From Sporisorium sorghi (lineage: Eukaryota; Basidiomycota; Ustilaginomycetes; Ustilaginales; Ustilaginaceae), in assembly GCA_023212695.1 (NCBI GenBank), contig JALCCG010000260.1:1-29686 (forward strand): DNA of 29,686 bases, written 5' to 3'. The position numbers and the translations under genes are program-made. Positions 1 through 10,168 of this stretch are shown here, piece by piece (the first letter of the stretch is position 1; each line of letters starts with the position of its first letter). Below the pieces are notes generated by a model. That model was not told the origin of the DNA, did no database searches, and saw only the letters and a program-made list of their open reading frames with translations.

Positions 1-527
1 AAATTCAGAAAATCCTCACCTGTAACTAGACTGAAATCCAACCACCTTGGTCAGCCATTCCAAAAGTGACACCGCCTCGTGAATCCAACAATTCAGGCGG
101 CCATATGACCGTCTCTCAAACCTCAAATTCCGGCGATCAAATGGCAAATGGCCGTCGCTTTGCATCCTAGATTTTGGGCCGCGCTGAGGAACGACTTCTG
201 AATTATCCTGCATCGCTTTGACGATAACTTAGTCCCAATCACAGACATGCAGCGCTACCCACCAGAAGGCATCAATCCTGCCGATCGACGCAAGGTCAAT
301 CGAGACAAATACTCACTCGCCCAATACTACCATCAGACGTACCAAATTGCCGATTTGCCCGACTCTTGCGCACCCGAGCACCCATCGAATGGCGACATTC
401 GCCGAGCTCCAGCACGTACGAAGCGTAAGAACCTTGCTACCGAGCCTCGCAATTCATTGCTGATCGTGCGTAGACTTGCATCATCACTGGCCGACGATGC
501 ACCGACTATGGCGACTGGGACGATGCC
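1..527. other. left flank, no gene resolved
   Basis: No intact gene is visible. Open stretches on both strands (for example 247-594 on plus) are short and end without a recognisable domain. Frame 3 from about 474 reads smoothly into the dioxygenase-like pseudogene downstream, so the right part of this stretch may hold its decayed 5' end; an in-frame stop at 471-473 interrupts any longer reading. A motif at 87-111 resembles, inverted, a motif at 6145-6170 (see findings). Confidence 0.4.
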
Positions 528-1368
528 ATGTACGCTGCCAATGTCACTGTCAGAACGCCCTCCAAAGTCATTTTGCAGCGATTTGGTCCATTGAGCCAGT
601 CGTCCGATCAGACGATGGCTTCCGAGGCCAAGCAAGGCTCTCGACGCCTCACGCACATGCTACTCCACGCACGCAAGCACAACGACCATGGACGCAATGA
701 CACCGACGACGACCATGACACCACAAACAGCCATCTACCCAAGCGGCTGCACCTCGGAGTATGGCATGATCAGGCTGGCCAGCGTTTAACAGTGTCCAGC
801 GACAGTCGCCAAGAATCCAGCACCCAAGAAGCTCGTCAGGCCGTAGCCCACTTCTGCGACTGGCTCAAGGAGTATACAACTCGATTTGTCCAACCATTGC
901 TACCCTTCTTGTGCGAGGATTGGCAGCGGCGCATCAAGCACCGCCCGTTGGTACATGCACCCATGCGCTCGCGAGCGCGTGGCTGATTTTGATGCCTTTT
1001 GCCATCCATTCTACTCGACCTTCAGTCCCTTTCGAGGATTCTCTTCCAAGGTACACATGGATCAAAACGACGCACCGGTGTCGTTCCTTCTCAACTTTGC
1101 AAGACACGCTGTATTGCATCTGCCCGACTACGGCGAGAGGGTGATGCTCCAGCCGCTCGACATTGTCTTTTTGCGCACAGACATCGTCTCGCACTGTACC
1201 AGTGTGCACCCAGAGCACTTGAAAGAGGGCAAGGCGCTCAGGCGTGAGCAGGAGCTGGAGCGTTGGGCCGTCACTTGCTTCTACCGCAAATGGATTCAAG
1301 AGCATCACCAACCCAAGATACGCACAACGGCGTACTTTCTCAGAGCGCGACAACAACCTGTGCAATAA
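528..1368 (+). pseudogene. 2-oxoglutarate/Fe(II) dioxygenase-like gene, frame broken
   Basis: Two overlapping frames together read as one protein: 528-986 covers the N-terminal part, and the frame from about 950 to the stop at 1366-1368 the C-terminal part. The second frame shows HMD (His at 1054, Asp at 1060), then a beta-strand-rich stretch with LQPLDIVFLRTDIVSH and, further on, ERWAVTCF. This order (HxD, glycine/proline-turn strand, distal His, then Arg) is that of the double-stranded beta-helix dioxygenases. Basidiomycete genomes carry many such proteins, some in the TET/JBP group linked to transposons; that link is family knowledge, not proven here. The frame change near 955-985 has no intron of normal size to explain it, so I call it a pseudogene, although a one-base sequencing error would also explain it. 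The catalytic half itself is intact. It converges with the ATPase-nuclease gene, 157 bases away. The activity and substrate are unknown. Confidence 0.5.
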
Positions 1369-1524
1369 GCCGTAATGCGCTCTGTAACTACATATCTAGC
1401 ACGGGCAAGAATCGTACTTCAGTTTTCATTGCTCATGTTGAGGCGGGGTAGCTTGAGAAAGTTCAAGGCACTTGCTATAAACCTCTTGGAACATGAGCTG
1501 AGCCGTCGAGGTAGCCTCCTCCTT

Positions 1525-1606
1525 TTACTTCTCCTCGTCGTCCTCGTCGTCCTCGTCCTCGTCGTCCTCGTCGTCCTCGTCCTCGTCGTCCTCGTCGTCC
1601 TCGTCC

Positions 1607-1663
<57 letters not shown>

Positions 1664-4600
1664 TCCTCCTCCTCGTCGTCCTCCTCCTCTTGAGAACTGC
1701 CGATGCCAAGACGACCAGCTTGGGTTGTCCTGACGGTGATGTGACCTCGGTTCTGAGGGATTGTCGCCCCGGCATGAATGGGAGACAAGACGCAATTCTC
1801 CGGCTGATCGTTGTTGTCGACGGGAAACCTTTCGAGGATCTTCTGCGCGATTCGACGAACCTCCAAGGTGTCGAGACAAGGGTAAGCCTCCTTAGAGCTG
1901 AGCCCTCGGATGTCGAGATACATCCAATCTTCATCATCGGCCCTTAGATGGATGGGCAGACGGCGATTGGCACGTACTTTGGCAGCGACGGGCTTTTTTT
2001 GAGGACTGCTCTCAGTTTTCTCGTTTTGGATCTTCCGGTCCGTGCCGAATTCGACCAAAACGGTCAGAAGTCCTCGAGGCGTGATGGGCACCAGGCTCGG
2101 TGCTACCTCCGGCTCTGCTTCCGCGCCTCTCTGAGCGCTCTTCCTGAGACCCACTTCCTTGTCGTCGTCGTCGTCGTTCTTCTGGTCATCCCGTCGTTTT
2201 TTGCTTTGCGTCGCCTTCCGAGTCGTTGCCTTTGCTCCATCTTTCTTGACCTCATTGATCGGTGCGCATGGTTCGTCAGCTTCGCCAGCCGGCAAGAGGA
2301 CAGGTCCACGAAAGTCCATGTCTTTACACAATGCTGGGAAGCTTGCATAGGCGGTATGGCTGTTCTTTGCCTCCCAGGCTACGTAGGTCATGTGTTTCGC
2401 AGCGATCGAATCGGCGTCCCGCTCGTCTTTCGTCGTCTGCCCCTGCAAGCCAGATTGATCGAGCTCTAGCGGTGCAAAATGACGATCAAGGTCTCCAACG
2501 AAAACTGGAATGATGCCATCAATACCTGGCTGATCATGGACGGCTTGGATCGCGACGCCTCTTTTCCAGCACCACCAGAGATAATCGCAGGAGATCGACG
2601 ATATGGTGACCGGCAGCACGTCGAAGTGCGTGAAGTTGACATAGGCGTTCACCTCGGGCGAACAAAGCGTGGCCTGCTCGGACAAGGAACTTGATCCTGG
2701 CAGCGCGTTTCGACCGGCAGCGCGAGAGTCGGTGGCGGTGGCGGTAGTCCGATTCGCCTCGCGATGCGGGCTTGCTTGACCAAGCTCGACGCTGACTCGA
2801 ACACGGAGCTCGTCAATCCGGCGTCGGAGAAGGACTTGAGACTGCTCCGATAACGTCGCCATGCTCTCCAACCAGGTCAAAAGCGGAAGGGGTTCCACAA
2901 GTATCTTGGTGTATTTGTCCTCGTCGATCGTCACCTTTCGTGGCTCGGGAACCTCCGTGTCCTTGGGCGACTTGCGATGTTGGCCTTTTCTCTTCCGTCG
3001 GGTGACGCTCGCAGCAGCCGACGATGGCCCGCGCGAGTCTGTCGTCGATGAAGCCCCTACCCTGGGCGCTATGTGCGGGTGATCCACGGATGAGAACGTA
3101 TCCGAGGACTGCTTGCGTTTCGATCCAGGGCTCTCAGCCAGAAGAGTGGTGAGCTTGGCGGCATCCCAACCGGCCAACAAGACGAGGCGTGCCATCAGCT
3201 CACCCGTGACACCCTTGAGGGTGTGGCCTTCCACGACGGCGAGACAGGTATCGTGGAAGCTGGACAGGATGTCGTAGTACCGCTGTCGAACGTGACTTTC
3301 CTCGATCAGTGCGATCAGTGCCGTTGGATCCGTCTTCGGTACCATGGTGCGAAGGGCTGCGATGGCGAGGACAGGCTCAGACGGACAACTGACCACGAGT
3401 GAGGCCATCTGAACTCGCTCAAGGATGCGCATGTGGCGATTGACGGATTCGCGGGCGAGTGCCCTTGCCTCTTCGTGCCCTTTTTCGTTTTTGACCGGCA
3501 CAAACCGCAGACAGAGGCGCGAGGCGAGAACGTTGAACACCGCGTTTCGTTTTTGCGTTGCAAGCAAATCGTCGTATTTCTTTAGGGAGGTGCCAAGGAG
3601 CTTAGCTTGGGCGTCCTGCCAGAAGTGGTCCATTGGGAGCGAGGTCCAGAGGGGACGTCCGTACGCTCGGAGGAATTCGATTCTTGTAACGTCTCGCGCG
3701 CGCACTAGAGGCGGTTGGTCGTGCAGCATGACGTCGAAGCCGAGACCGACAAAGGTGGGAATCGCTTCCTTTGAGCTGCGACGAAGGGAGGGAATGTTGT
3801 CAGGGTCGTCAATTAGAACGGTGGCCGCGCTGTTTGTGCTCAAGAGGATGAGCCAAAGATGCGGGTTCTCGTCGTTCTTGAACTCTCCGTTCTCGAGCCT
3901 GAGAAGGTAGTACCATGCGCGACGGAGGCTGTTGAGCTGATGCTCGCCGTCTTGACGTTGCTGACCACTGGATAGGCATAGCTGGGTGCACTCGTCGAAG
4001 GCAACAAACACCGGCGGTTTGCGCGCCGTCTTGCCACCGGTCAGCTTGCGAGCGTTTTTGTTCTCATCGAGGTTCCAGACGTAATCCCTGACTTTGCCCA
4101 GGTGGCGTCGTAGATTCGAGAAGGATTCTCGCAGGCAGAACTCGAAGGTCGGATCGTGGTTATTCGAAGGATCCTCGGGAGCTTTTTTGATGAGCTCCTC
4201 GGCTTTTTCGACCACTTTTTTGAAAAAGTCGTCTCGCTCCGTCATGAGGTTTTGGAGAGCCACTGAATCGGACTTTCTACGCCGTCCAGAAGTATGTTGA
4301 GCATCAACGTATTGCTGCAGTGACTTCAAGTATGCGTACTGCTCTTTGGGGTCGAGCTTTTTGTTGAGCTTGTCAGTGAGCACTTGAAACCAAGCGCCGA
4401 CGAAGGCGGCAACGTGAAGGTCACAGGTTGCAAGCGAGTCGTTCGCATTATGCTTTCTGAAATAGGCGGAAACCCGTTTGTCGCCCAAGGGAAAGCCATG
4501 ATCGGGCCGAGCTTCAACGTCACGGAGGCAGATGAAGAGGAGGGGTGTAAAGTTGGCCATCTCGAGAACCAGTCTGGTTTTTCCGGTGCCGCTGGATTGC

Positions 4601-5463
4601 ACTATTGACAGGCCTCGGAAATATAGATCAGCGCCGACCCGTGTGTCATGCCTCCGAACAAAGGCGAGGAAGTGCAGCTGTGTATCGCCGAGGTAATTGC
4701 GAGCCATCTGGCGGGCGAAATGGGCTGAATGGATGTTTTCGTCTGCGCGGGGTTCACCATCACGACGAGCCGGATCGAATGGCGACATGTCGAGAGACTG
4801 TAAAAATCCATACAAGCTGGGTGGATTATCAGCGGATGACTCGAGCGAGCGCTCGCGCAGAAAGACCGTGCGTGCGTCTTTGAGATGGTTGCGCACTTCT
4901 TTGCTGTTGAAGTCGACGACGAGGAGGCTCGGGAATAGCGAATGAAACCAGGGCAACCCTTTGACACCTTCAAGCGATGATGCGAAAATTACGAGAGATG
5001 CCTCTGGATTTTTGTCTTTGAGGAAACTGTCAAACACAGTCCTCAAGGGGCCTGACTCGTCCGTTTGCGTGAAGGGGTCCGCCTCGGTCGATCTTGGCCG
5101 TCCCAGGGTGGATAGATCCAAAGACGGGGCAGAGAGCATCGAAGCGGAAGCAGCAGCTGGCCTGCTTGCTGTCGGTGATCTGGCGGGGCGCGTTTGAGTG
5201 TCGATGGTGGTGTTTGGGAGGGGAACCGATTTGCATCTTTCGTAGATCAGAACTACAAGCATGTCCGGTTCGCATTTAGGAGGTGCCGCACGCACCAATC
5301 CTACCAGTTGATCGAAGCGAGCCGCGCCGAAAGCTTCACGTGCTGCACGCTTCCGAGTCTCGTATTCGGCCCCGCAAGCCTGGCGAAACAACTTGTCGTA
5401 AAACTGAGACAAGCGATCGGGTGTGGCGGGCGAGGCGGGCGACGGGTGAGGAACTCGGTCCAT
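1525..5463 (-). CDS. Crinkler/RHS-like P-loop ATPase plus PD-(D/E)xK nuclease protein, 1312 aa
   Basis: A single uninterrupted frame of 1312 codons. Residues about 1-285 are of unknown fold. A Walker A motif SSGTGKT lies at 290-296 (Lys295), followed by hydrophobic strands and a Walker B-like VFVAFDE with Asp490-Glu491, so a P-loop NTPase module spans roughly 280-750. A basic, low-complexity linker near 850-900 (RRKRKGQHRK) could be a nuclear signal. Residues about 960-1060 contain GIDGIIPVF (Asp982) and YVAWEAKN (Glu1031, Lys1033), matching the D...ExK core of restriction-endonuclease-fold nucleases. The protein ends in about 57 residues that are nearly all Asp/Glu. ATPase plus REase-fold nuclease is the architecture described for Crinkler and RHS-type eukaryotic effectors; that assignment is inference from motifs. 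I chose the Met at 5463 because the open frame upstream to 5649 only translates a GA-rich leader into Ser/Leu repeats. No intron is needed. Host-directed effector, genome-conflict protein and transposon-derived protein are all possible roles. Confidence 0.72.
1528..1690. repeat. imperfect trinucleotide repeat encoding acidic tail
   Basis: About 160 bases of alternating ctc/gtc triplets on plus, which read as GAG/GAC on minus. They encode the Asp/Glu tail at the C-terminus of the large ATPase-nuclease gene. The repeat keeps the frame throughout and the stop codon TAA sits just after it at 1527-1525. Such tracts change length easily. Confidence 0.95.
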
Positions 5464-5534
5464 CTCGTCGAACCGGGCACCGGCAAAAGGGGAAAAAGGG
5501 GGAGAGGGGTCAAAGCGTAGTAAGAGTGTGTGTC

Positions 5535-5582
5535 TGAGAGAGATAGCGAGAGAGAGAGAGAGAGAGAAAGAAAGAAAGAAAG
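5535..5582. repeat. GA / GAAA microsatellite in 5' leader
   Basis: A run of GA dinucleotides grades into GAAA tetranucleotides. It lies 70-120 bases upstream of the chosen start codon of the minus-strand ATPase-nuclease gene, so on the transcript it is a CT-rich leader, which is common before fungal start codons. Translating it gives only Ser/Leu/Phe repeats, which argues against the farther upstream Met at 5649. Confidence 0.9.
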
Positions 5583-5649
5583 TGGATACGAGGCAGAGTG
5601 AGTCGCTGACGTGGCTGTGCAAGCTGTGCAAGCTGAGCAAGCTGAGCAA

Positions 5650-6411
5650 GCCAGGGCAGACACCTCGTTTATTTCAATTTGCCTGCAAACTGGCCCCGAA
5701 GGTGGCATCCGCCAATGTCGTATACAACAAATTGTATTTGTGATTAGTACGGAAATGGATTCGGAAAGCTGATTGCGTGAGTACCTCACTCTCGGTGGGT
5801 TGGAATGATTTTAAAACGAGGAAGAGTATCGCGATTTTTGTTTCTCCATTATTCCTTCTTTATTTCCTTTTTTCGGGCGAGAACATCATCGGGCGAAATC
5901 GATCGTGATGCCTGATTTTACGTGATCGGGCCCACAATACTACACAGTAAATTCACTGCGCCCATTACGCAAAGCAAGACGGCAGGAGAGGCGGACAGAT
6001 TTCTCGTGGATTCGAATCGTGAATGCGCCTCGAAAATATTCGCGATTCGCGAATTTATCAAACGTGTCAGATCGCACAGCTGTTCGAGAGGTCTCTGCGG
6101 TGAATAATTTCGCTGGCAAGGCGGTGGTGCGATTAGTTGACGGAAGGCCATATGGCCCGCCTGAGTTTTGAATGGCCATTCTGGCAATTTCCTGGATTTT
6201 CTTTGGATTTATTTTCTGCCCGAGTCGCGCTTCGTGGGGAGGTTCGACCTGTTCCGAAATCCGAGCTCAAGAGAGCGCGGAACCTCGACACACGTCAACG
6301 CTACATTTGCGAACGATCCTTACTCACCTTTAGATCATGGTCGCCTGCAACGGCACTGTTTGGCGTGGTATCCAACCCCCTCATGTGCACTGGTGCATGG
6401 TTTCATTCAGT
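5650..6411. other. AT-richer intergenic region
   Basis: No gene is seen. The stretch is richer in A/T than its flanks and holds several short palindromes, including an 8+8 inverted repeat with one central base at 6038-6054 (attcgcga / tcgcgaat) and the element at 6145-6170 resembling positions 87-111 in inverted orientation. It is probably the shared upstream region of the divergent genes at 5463 (minus) and 6412 (plus). Confidence 0.5.
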
Positions 6412-6961
6412 ATGGCTAAGCGCCCGGCTCCGGACAACGGTACCTCTCCACCTCGCCGCTCGACTCGCCGTCAAGCATTACAAAATCAGTCCAACAGTCA
6501 TGCGGACCAACTGATCTCTTCTTCGACCTTCAAGACGTTTCCGACTCCACGTCCTGCACAGGGTAAAGCCACGAATGGCTCTCGGCACGCTCGACGTAGT
6601 AGAACGTCTGCTGCAGGCGCTGGCGCACCAGCTATCCAGATGCCCCGATTCCGACGCTGACTCGCTGACTCGCTGAACCAGATCCCTTCCTTCCTCACCA
6701 GTTGCTTTCCTGCCGCCTTCTCGCTCACTCTTGGAGGCAGCGTACGAGTGCCAAAGTCTTGCTGTCGCTGCTATCTTGGCGGCTTCCAAAGATGCATTCG
6801 AAACATGCCGCGCAGCGTGGAGCACGTGTATCGTGGAGACCTACCCACGGGCCAACGCAACATTGGAGAGCACGAGATCGAACGCAATCACATGGTCTCA
6901 CCCGAGGCGCCGGGACTCGGAGCCATCAGAGAAAGAGATCGAGACCGTGGTCCGTCTCTAG
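6412..6961 (+). CDS. spliced hypothetical protein, about 136 aa
   Basis: Predicted from splice signals. Exon 1 (6412-6562) starts MAKRPAPDNG and is rich in Arg, Ser and Pro. A donor GTAAAG at 6563 and an acceptor CACCAG ending at 6701, preceded by repeated CTGAC-like branch sites and a pyrimidine tract, define a 139-base intron. Exon 2 begins at 6702, the phase fits (1+2), and the frame continues to the TAG at 6959-6961. Exon 2 has a helix-like stretch (LLEAAYECQSLAVAAILAAS) followed by a polar tail. I do not recognise the family. A further intron (about 6826-6929, phase 2) would join exon 2 to another smooth frame ending at 7110 (ADQLDNVLRNLWLCEQN), giving a longer protein; the sequence does not decide between the two. 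Neighbours give no clue to function. Confidence 0.42.
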
Positions 6962-7110
6962 AAGCCGATCAGCTCGACAATGTTCTCCGCAACCTCTGGC
7001 TATGCGAGCAGAATGCAGCAGATCAGATCTTTGTATCTGGACGCGCCTTCATGCAGAGGTGGCACGAGCTAAGAGCACCGCGCGATCCAAAAGAATCTGA
7101 TCAAGCATAG

Positions 7111-7518
7111 GTGCAGAGCGATGATGGGGGCAGAGTCTGTAGCGCGCTACAACACTCCATCTTGGCGCACGGGGATAGTCTTACACAAGGCTCAATCCGA
7201 GGAGTCTGCGTTGGCGATGGAACCGTCTTATCTTGCGATGCAAGTTGCATATCATCGCTCGGGCCGCGAGCGCCGAATGACAAAGTTCGATACGCGCCGT
7301 CGTTGACGTGTGTCACATGTCCTGAATAAGGACTCGCCTTGACAAGCAGAATAAGCGCGACGGGTAAAGACCCAGGTTCGTCCTGCATTCCCACCTCGCT
7401 GCATAACTGCTTTCGCTGCTGACATGACCGAGTAGTCCTCTGGTGCAGCCAGCCCGGCTTCCGACGCAAACCAGGCGCACTGAACACTCGATGCGAGTCT
7501 TTCGTGATGAAACTGGTT
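7111..7518. other. intergenic, nothing seen
   Basis: Between the plus-strand spliced gene and the minus-strand acidic protein. Short open frames here are antisense or lack coding character. No repeat or RNA gene is seen. Confidence 0.4.
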
Positions 7519-8335
7519 TCAGAGGATGGCGCGGCGTTTCCCCTTGCGAGTGGCCGAGACGTTCTCCTCATTGGTTCGCTTTGTACCCTGCTTCCATTCG
7601 GCCATATCCCCTGAACCCTCCCAGACCGCCTCTTCCAATAGCATTCTCGCCTTCGATTCCACCTCTTCCAGCTGCCGGGCGATCTCGGCATCTGCTCGAG
7701 TCTGAGCCTCGTCTTCACAGCGGTGAGCGCTACGTTTCTTGGGGGAAGACACAACTGCCTCGTCGTCATCGCTGTACCCGTGATCTAGCAGCGCCTCTGG
7801 ATCAGAGTACACGTCCTCTGAATCGGTGTACACCAACTCCTCATCGGACTGCGTGAACTCCACCATGTCGTCAAGTCGACGTGGAACAGGCTTGCGCGGG
7901 CTGCGACGTGGCTGCGTCTCCCGATGCAAGTCGGAAGAGCTGGTTTCGCATACAGGAGCCTCCTGCGCCGTTTCGAAGACGTGCATCTGTGAAAGAGTTG
8001 CAGATGGCTGCATTGACGTGCCACCATCTTGTTCTCCGGCATGGTCGAGGGGTGCGAGCTCCAGGGCCTCATCGATCAGCGCCTTTTCTTAAAAGTCGTC
8101 TTCGTCCGAGGGAACATCATCGACGGAGCCCTCACCAGTCCGGATACTGAACTTGCGAGAGAGTTCCTAGCCTTCGATCTCTGTGAGGGGGGCACAGCTT
8201 TGCGTTTTGCTGTTTGGCGAAATCAGCGATAGTTTTGCGTCCTCTTGCGCCCATTGCGCGTGCGACGATGAAGTATTCGCCTTCAGGCGTATCTCGCTTG
8301 GACGGGTCCCTCCTCGGTCGAAAAAATGGCTGCAT
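7519..8335 (-). CDS. acidic, probably nuclear hypothetical protein (at least two exons)
   Basis: The 3' exon runs from about 8088 to the stop at 7519. It reads through two acidic patches (DEELVYTDSEDVYSDPEALL and YSDDDEAVV), a stretch with coiled-coil character (AEIARQLEEVESKARMLLEE), and a basic C-terminus (RKGKRRAIL) that could be a nuclear signal. The frame stays open upstream of the Met at 8013 as far as about 8089, where an AG sits at an acceptor-like site, so this Met is probably internal. A smooth frame at 8335-8132 (GEYFIVARAMGARGRK) is the likely preceding exon. The intron between them would be about 50-75 bases, but no donor/acceptor pair fits perfectly, so the junction is unresolved. 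More exons may lie upstream: a glycine/alanine-rich frame at about 8530-8360 is suggestive. I do not recognise the family. Confidence 0.38.
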
Positions 8336-9684
8336 CGCTCTTCACTCACGGTCGTCTACCTCGCCTTGGTCTGCTTGTACGGAAACGCCTGCGCCGCCGC
8401 ATTGGCCGTCTCATGGCCTCGCATCCCCTCGAGAGCGCCCAGCGCAGCTCCGTCTTGACACCCAACCACTGCTCCCAAAACAGCACCCACGCGATCGCAC
8501 CCTCTTGCACCATTTTTGCACCATTCTCGCCTTGGTGCGTGGTCCCTCTTCCAAGCCGACTGCAGCCAATGCCGAGCTTGCGAGTCGCTCACCATAACAA
8601 GCCTTCGCCACACAATACGCGTCCCTATGCGCACCTCCCTCTGCATTCCAAGATGAAACTCCTTCCTCTTTGCGCTCGACTCTCAGCACGAGTGCGGCGC
8701 CATCTGTATAGGCAGTGACTCGAACAGCTCGGCGTTAATGTATTGCCGCTCGGCAGCGCTCTTTGATTCGTCTATTGCCGCTTACACTCTTACCAACCGC
8801 GTCCCCACGTCAGCTTCACCCGCCCTCGTCGACGGACGCCTCTCGGAGCTCTGCGCCAACGCCTTAGCCGGCCGTGTCGCCACCTCTGCCTCCAAATGAT
8901 TGCCTCCAACGGATGTCACTGCCACGGCGTCGAAAGCTCGACGTCGAGCCGCCTTTCCACATGCCGTATCGCGAGCCGCGCCCATCGCTCCCCCCCCTCG
9001 TGGACCGATGCCGCTCTTGGCCATCGTCACGCTCGGCATCGTAAACTGCTGGTCGGACCCAGAGACAAGTGCGGGTCGCCTGCTTCAACGCGTCCCTCGT
9101 CCTCGAAGTCAGAGGCTGCAGCGCTGGACAGGCATAGTCGAGACCAACCGTGTGTGCAAATGTGCCTCGTCGGCCAGCCAGTCGACGCGATCGTCCTGTC
9201 CATCCGCTTGGCCAACAGCGCCATGTTGGACGCCGTCTTTTTTCACTCGGACGCTGACGTCGAGGCTGCGGATCGACGTCTCCGGACGCTGACGAGGTCC
9301 GGCTCAAGCTCGTTGACAACGGGCATGACGGGATGTCGGAATACATCCATGCAGATGCGTCGCCGAAACCGTGAGTGCGCGACGATACGTTGAGCCATTT
9401 GTCATCGCTATCGTAGTTGCCGTAGGTGGAATGAAAAGACTCGGCTCTGATTCTTGGCGTCATCACTTTTTATGCCGAATGGAACTTCAGCTCCCTGCCG
9501 CGACAAAACACAAGGAGCAAGAGCTTTACTACGAGCTGCGTGGTAGATTCTGGTTCTGGTGCTTAAAGTCGAAATGGGATTCTCAGTTCACCTGAAGAGT
9601 ACCGGAAGCTAGGTCCTTTGTATGGTCAATGCTGACTTGTCTGGGTTCGGTCTGCCGTTTGAGGTTCTATGACCTTGGTGGAAA
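8336..9684. other. gene-poor stretch with weak minus-strand coding signal
   Basis: Several open frames of 60-200 codons overlap on both strands. The minus strand 9466-8864 begins plausibly (MTPRIRAESF) but becomes Arg-rich and repetitive, typical of antisense GC-rich DNA. A second minus frame from about 9353 (start MDVFRHPVMPVVNELEPD) looks protein-like but meets a stop after 35 codons. I cannot assemble a convincing gene. Upstream exons of the 7519-8335 gene may lie here. Confidence 0.3.
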
Positions 9685-10032
9685 GTGATGTCCGACCTTC
9701 AGATTCATCTGAGACACGAGTGGCAGCCAGAGTCGACCTCGTCTTTCCTCTTTAAGGTCCATGCGTATCCCAAGTGCTTATCAATTCGAGTCCGACCTCT
9801 GCGTCGTTACAAAGCCAGTCGAAGCCCAGTGCTGGCGCTGCTGCAAGTCGGTCGAACGGAGAATTGCTCAGCCCACTTGATGGAGCTTCTCGACGATCGC
9901 TGCGGGAAGGAAAGAGCTTTCCGGCTTATCATCACTGTCCGCTCCGAACCGGTAGTAACCACGGAGCACATCAAAGATAAAATTATTGGCCAAATTTTTC
10001 GAAAGAAAAAGGGCACCAAAATCAGCGCTTGA
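9685..10032 (+). CDS. doubtful ORF, 115 aa
   Basis: An open frame with no recognised domain and a mildly basic C-terminus (FRKKKGTKISA). Codon use is less biased to C at third positions than in the clear genes of the window, and the frame has no visible signal peptide or membrane segment. It sits just left of a strong hairpin and a tandem AATCC-like stretch, so it may be a chance frame or part of a decayed mobile sequence. Confidence 0.18.
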   Translation: MMSDLQIHLRHEWQPESTSSFLFKVHAYPKCLSIRVRPLRRYKASRSPVLALLQVGRTENCSAHLMELLDDRCGKERAFRLIITVRSEPVVTTEHIKDKIIGQIFRKKKGTKISA

Positions 10033-10111
10033 CCGGAGCGACGAACCAGCGCCATGGTTTCAGGGTCCAATCCAGTTGAAGGGGGTTCGGATTGATGATG
10101 GTAGGCTTAGA

Positions 10112-10166
10112 GAAAATTCAAGGAAAAATCCAAAAATCCAAAAATCCAAAAAACAAAAAATCCAAA
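10112..10166. repeat. A-rich short tandem repeats
   Basis: Several copies of an aaaatcc-type unit with variable spacing directly precede the hairpin at 10169-10229. They look like simple-sequence DNA. Confidence 0.7.
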
Positions 10167-10168
10167 GT

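Noticed and set aside
5464..5649. N-terminal extension of the ATPase-nuclease to an upstream Met
   Set aside because: It only translates a GA-rich microsatellite leader into Ser/Leu repeats; the hydrophobic look is a repeat effect, not a signal peptide.
6038..6054. Palindrome attcgcga-t-tcgcgaat
   Set aside because: Short, in AT-rich intergenic DNA, and no partner sites or gene arrangement suggest an operator or origin.
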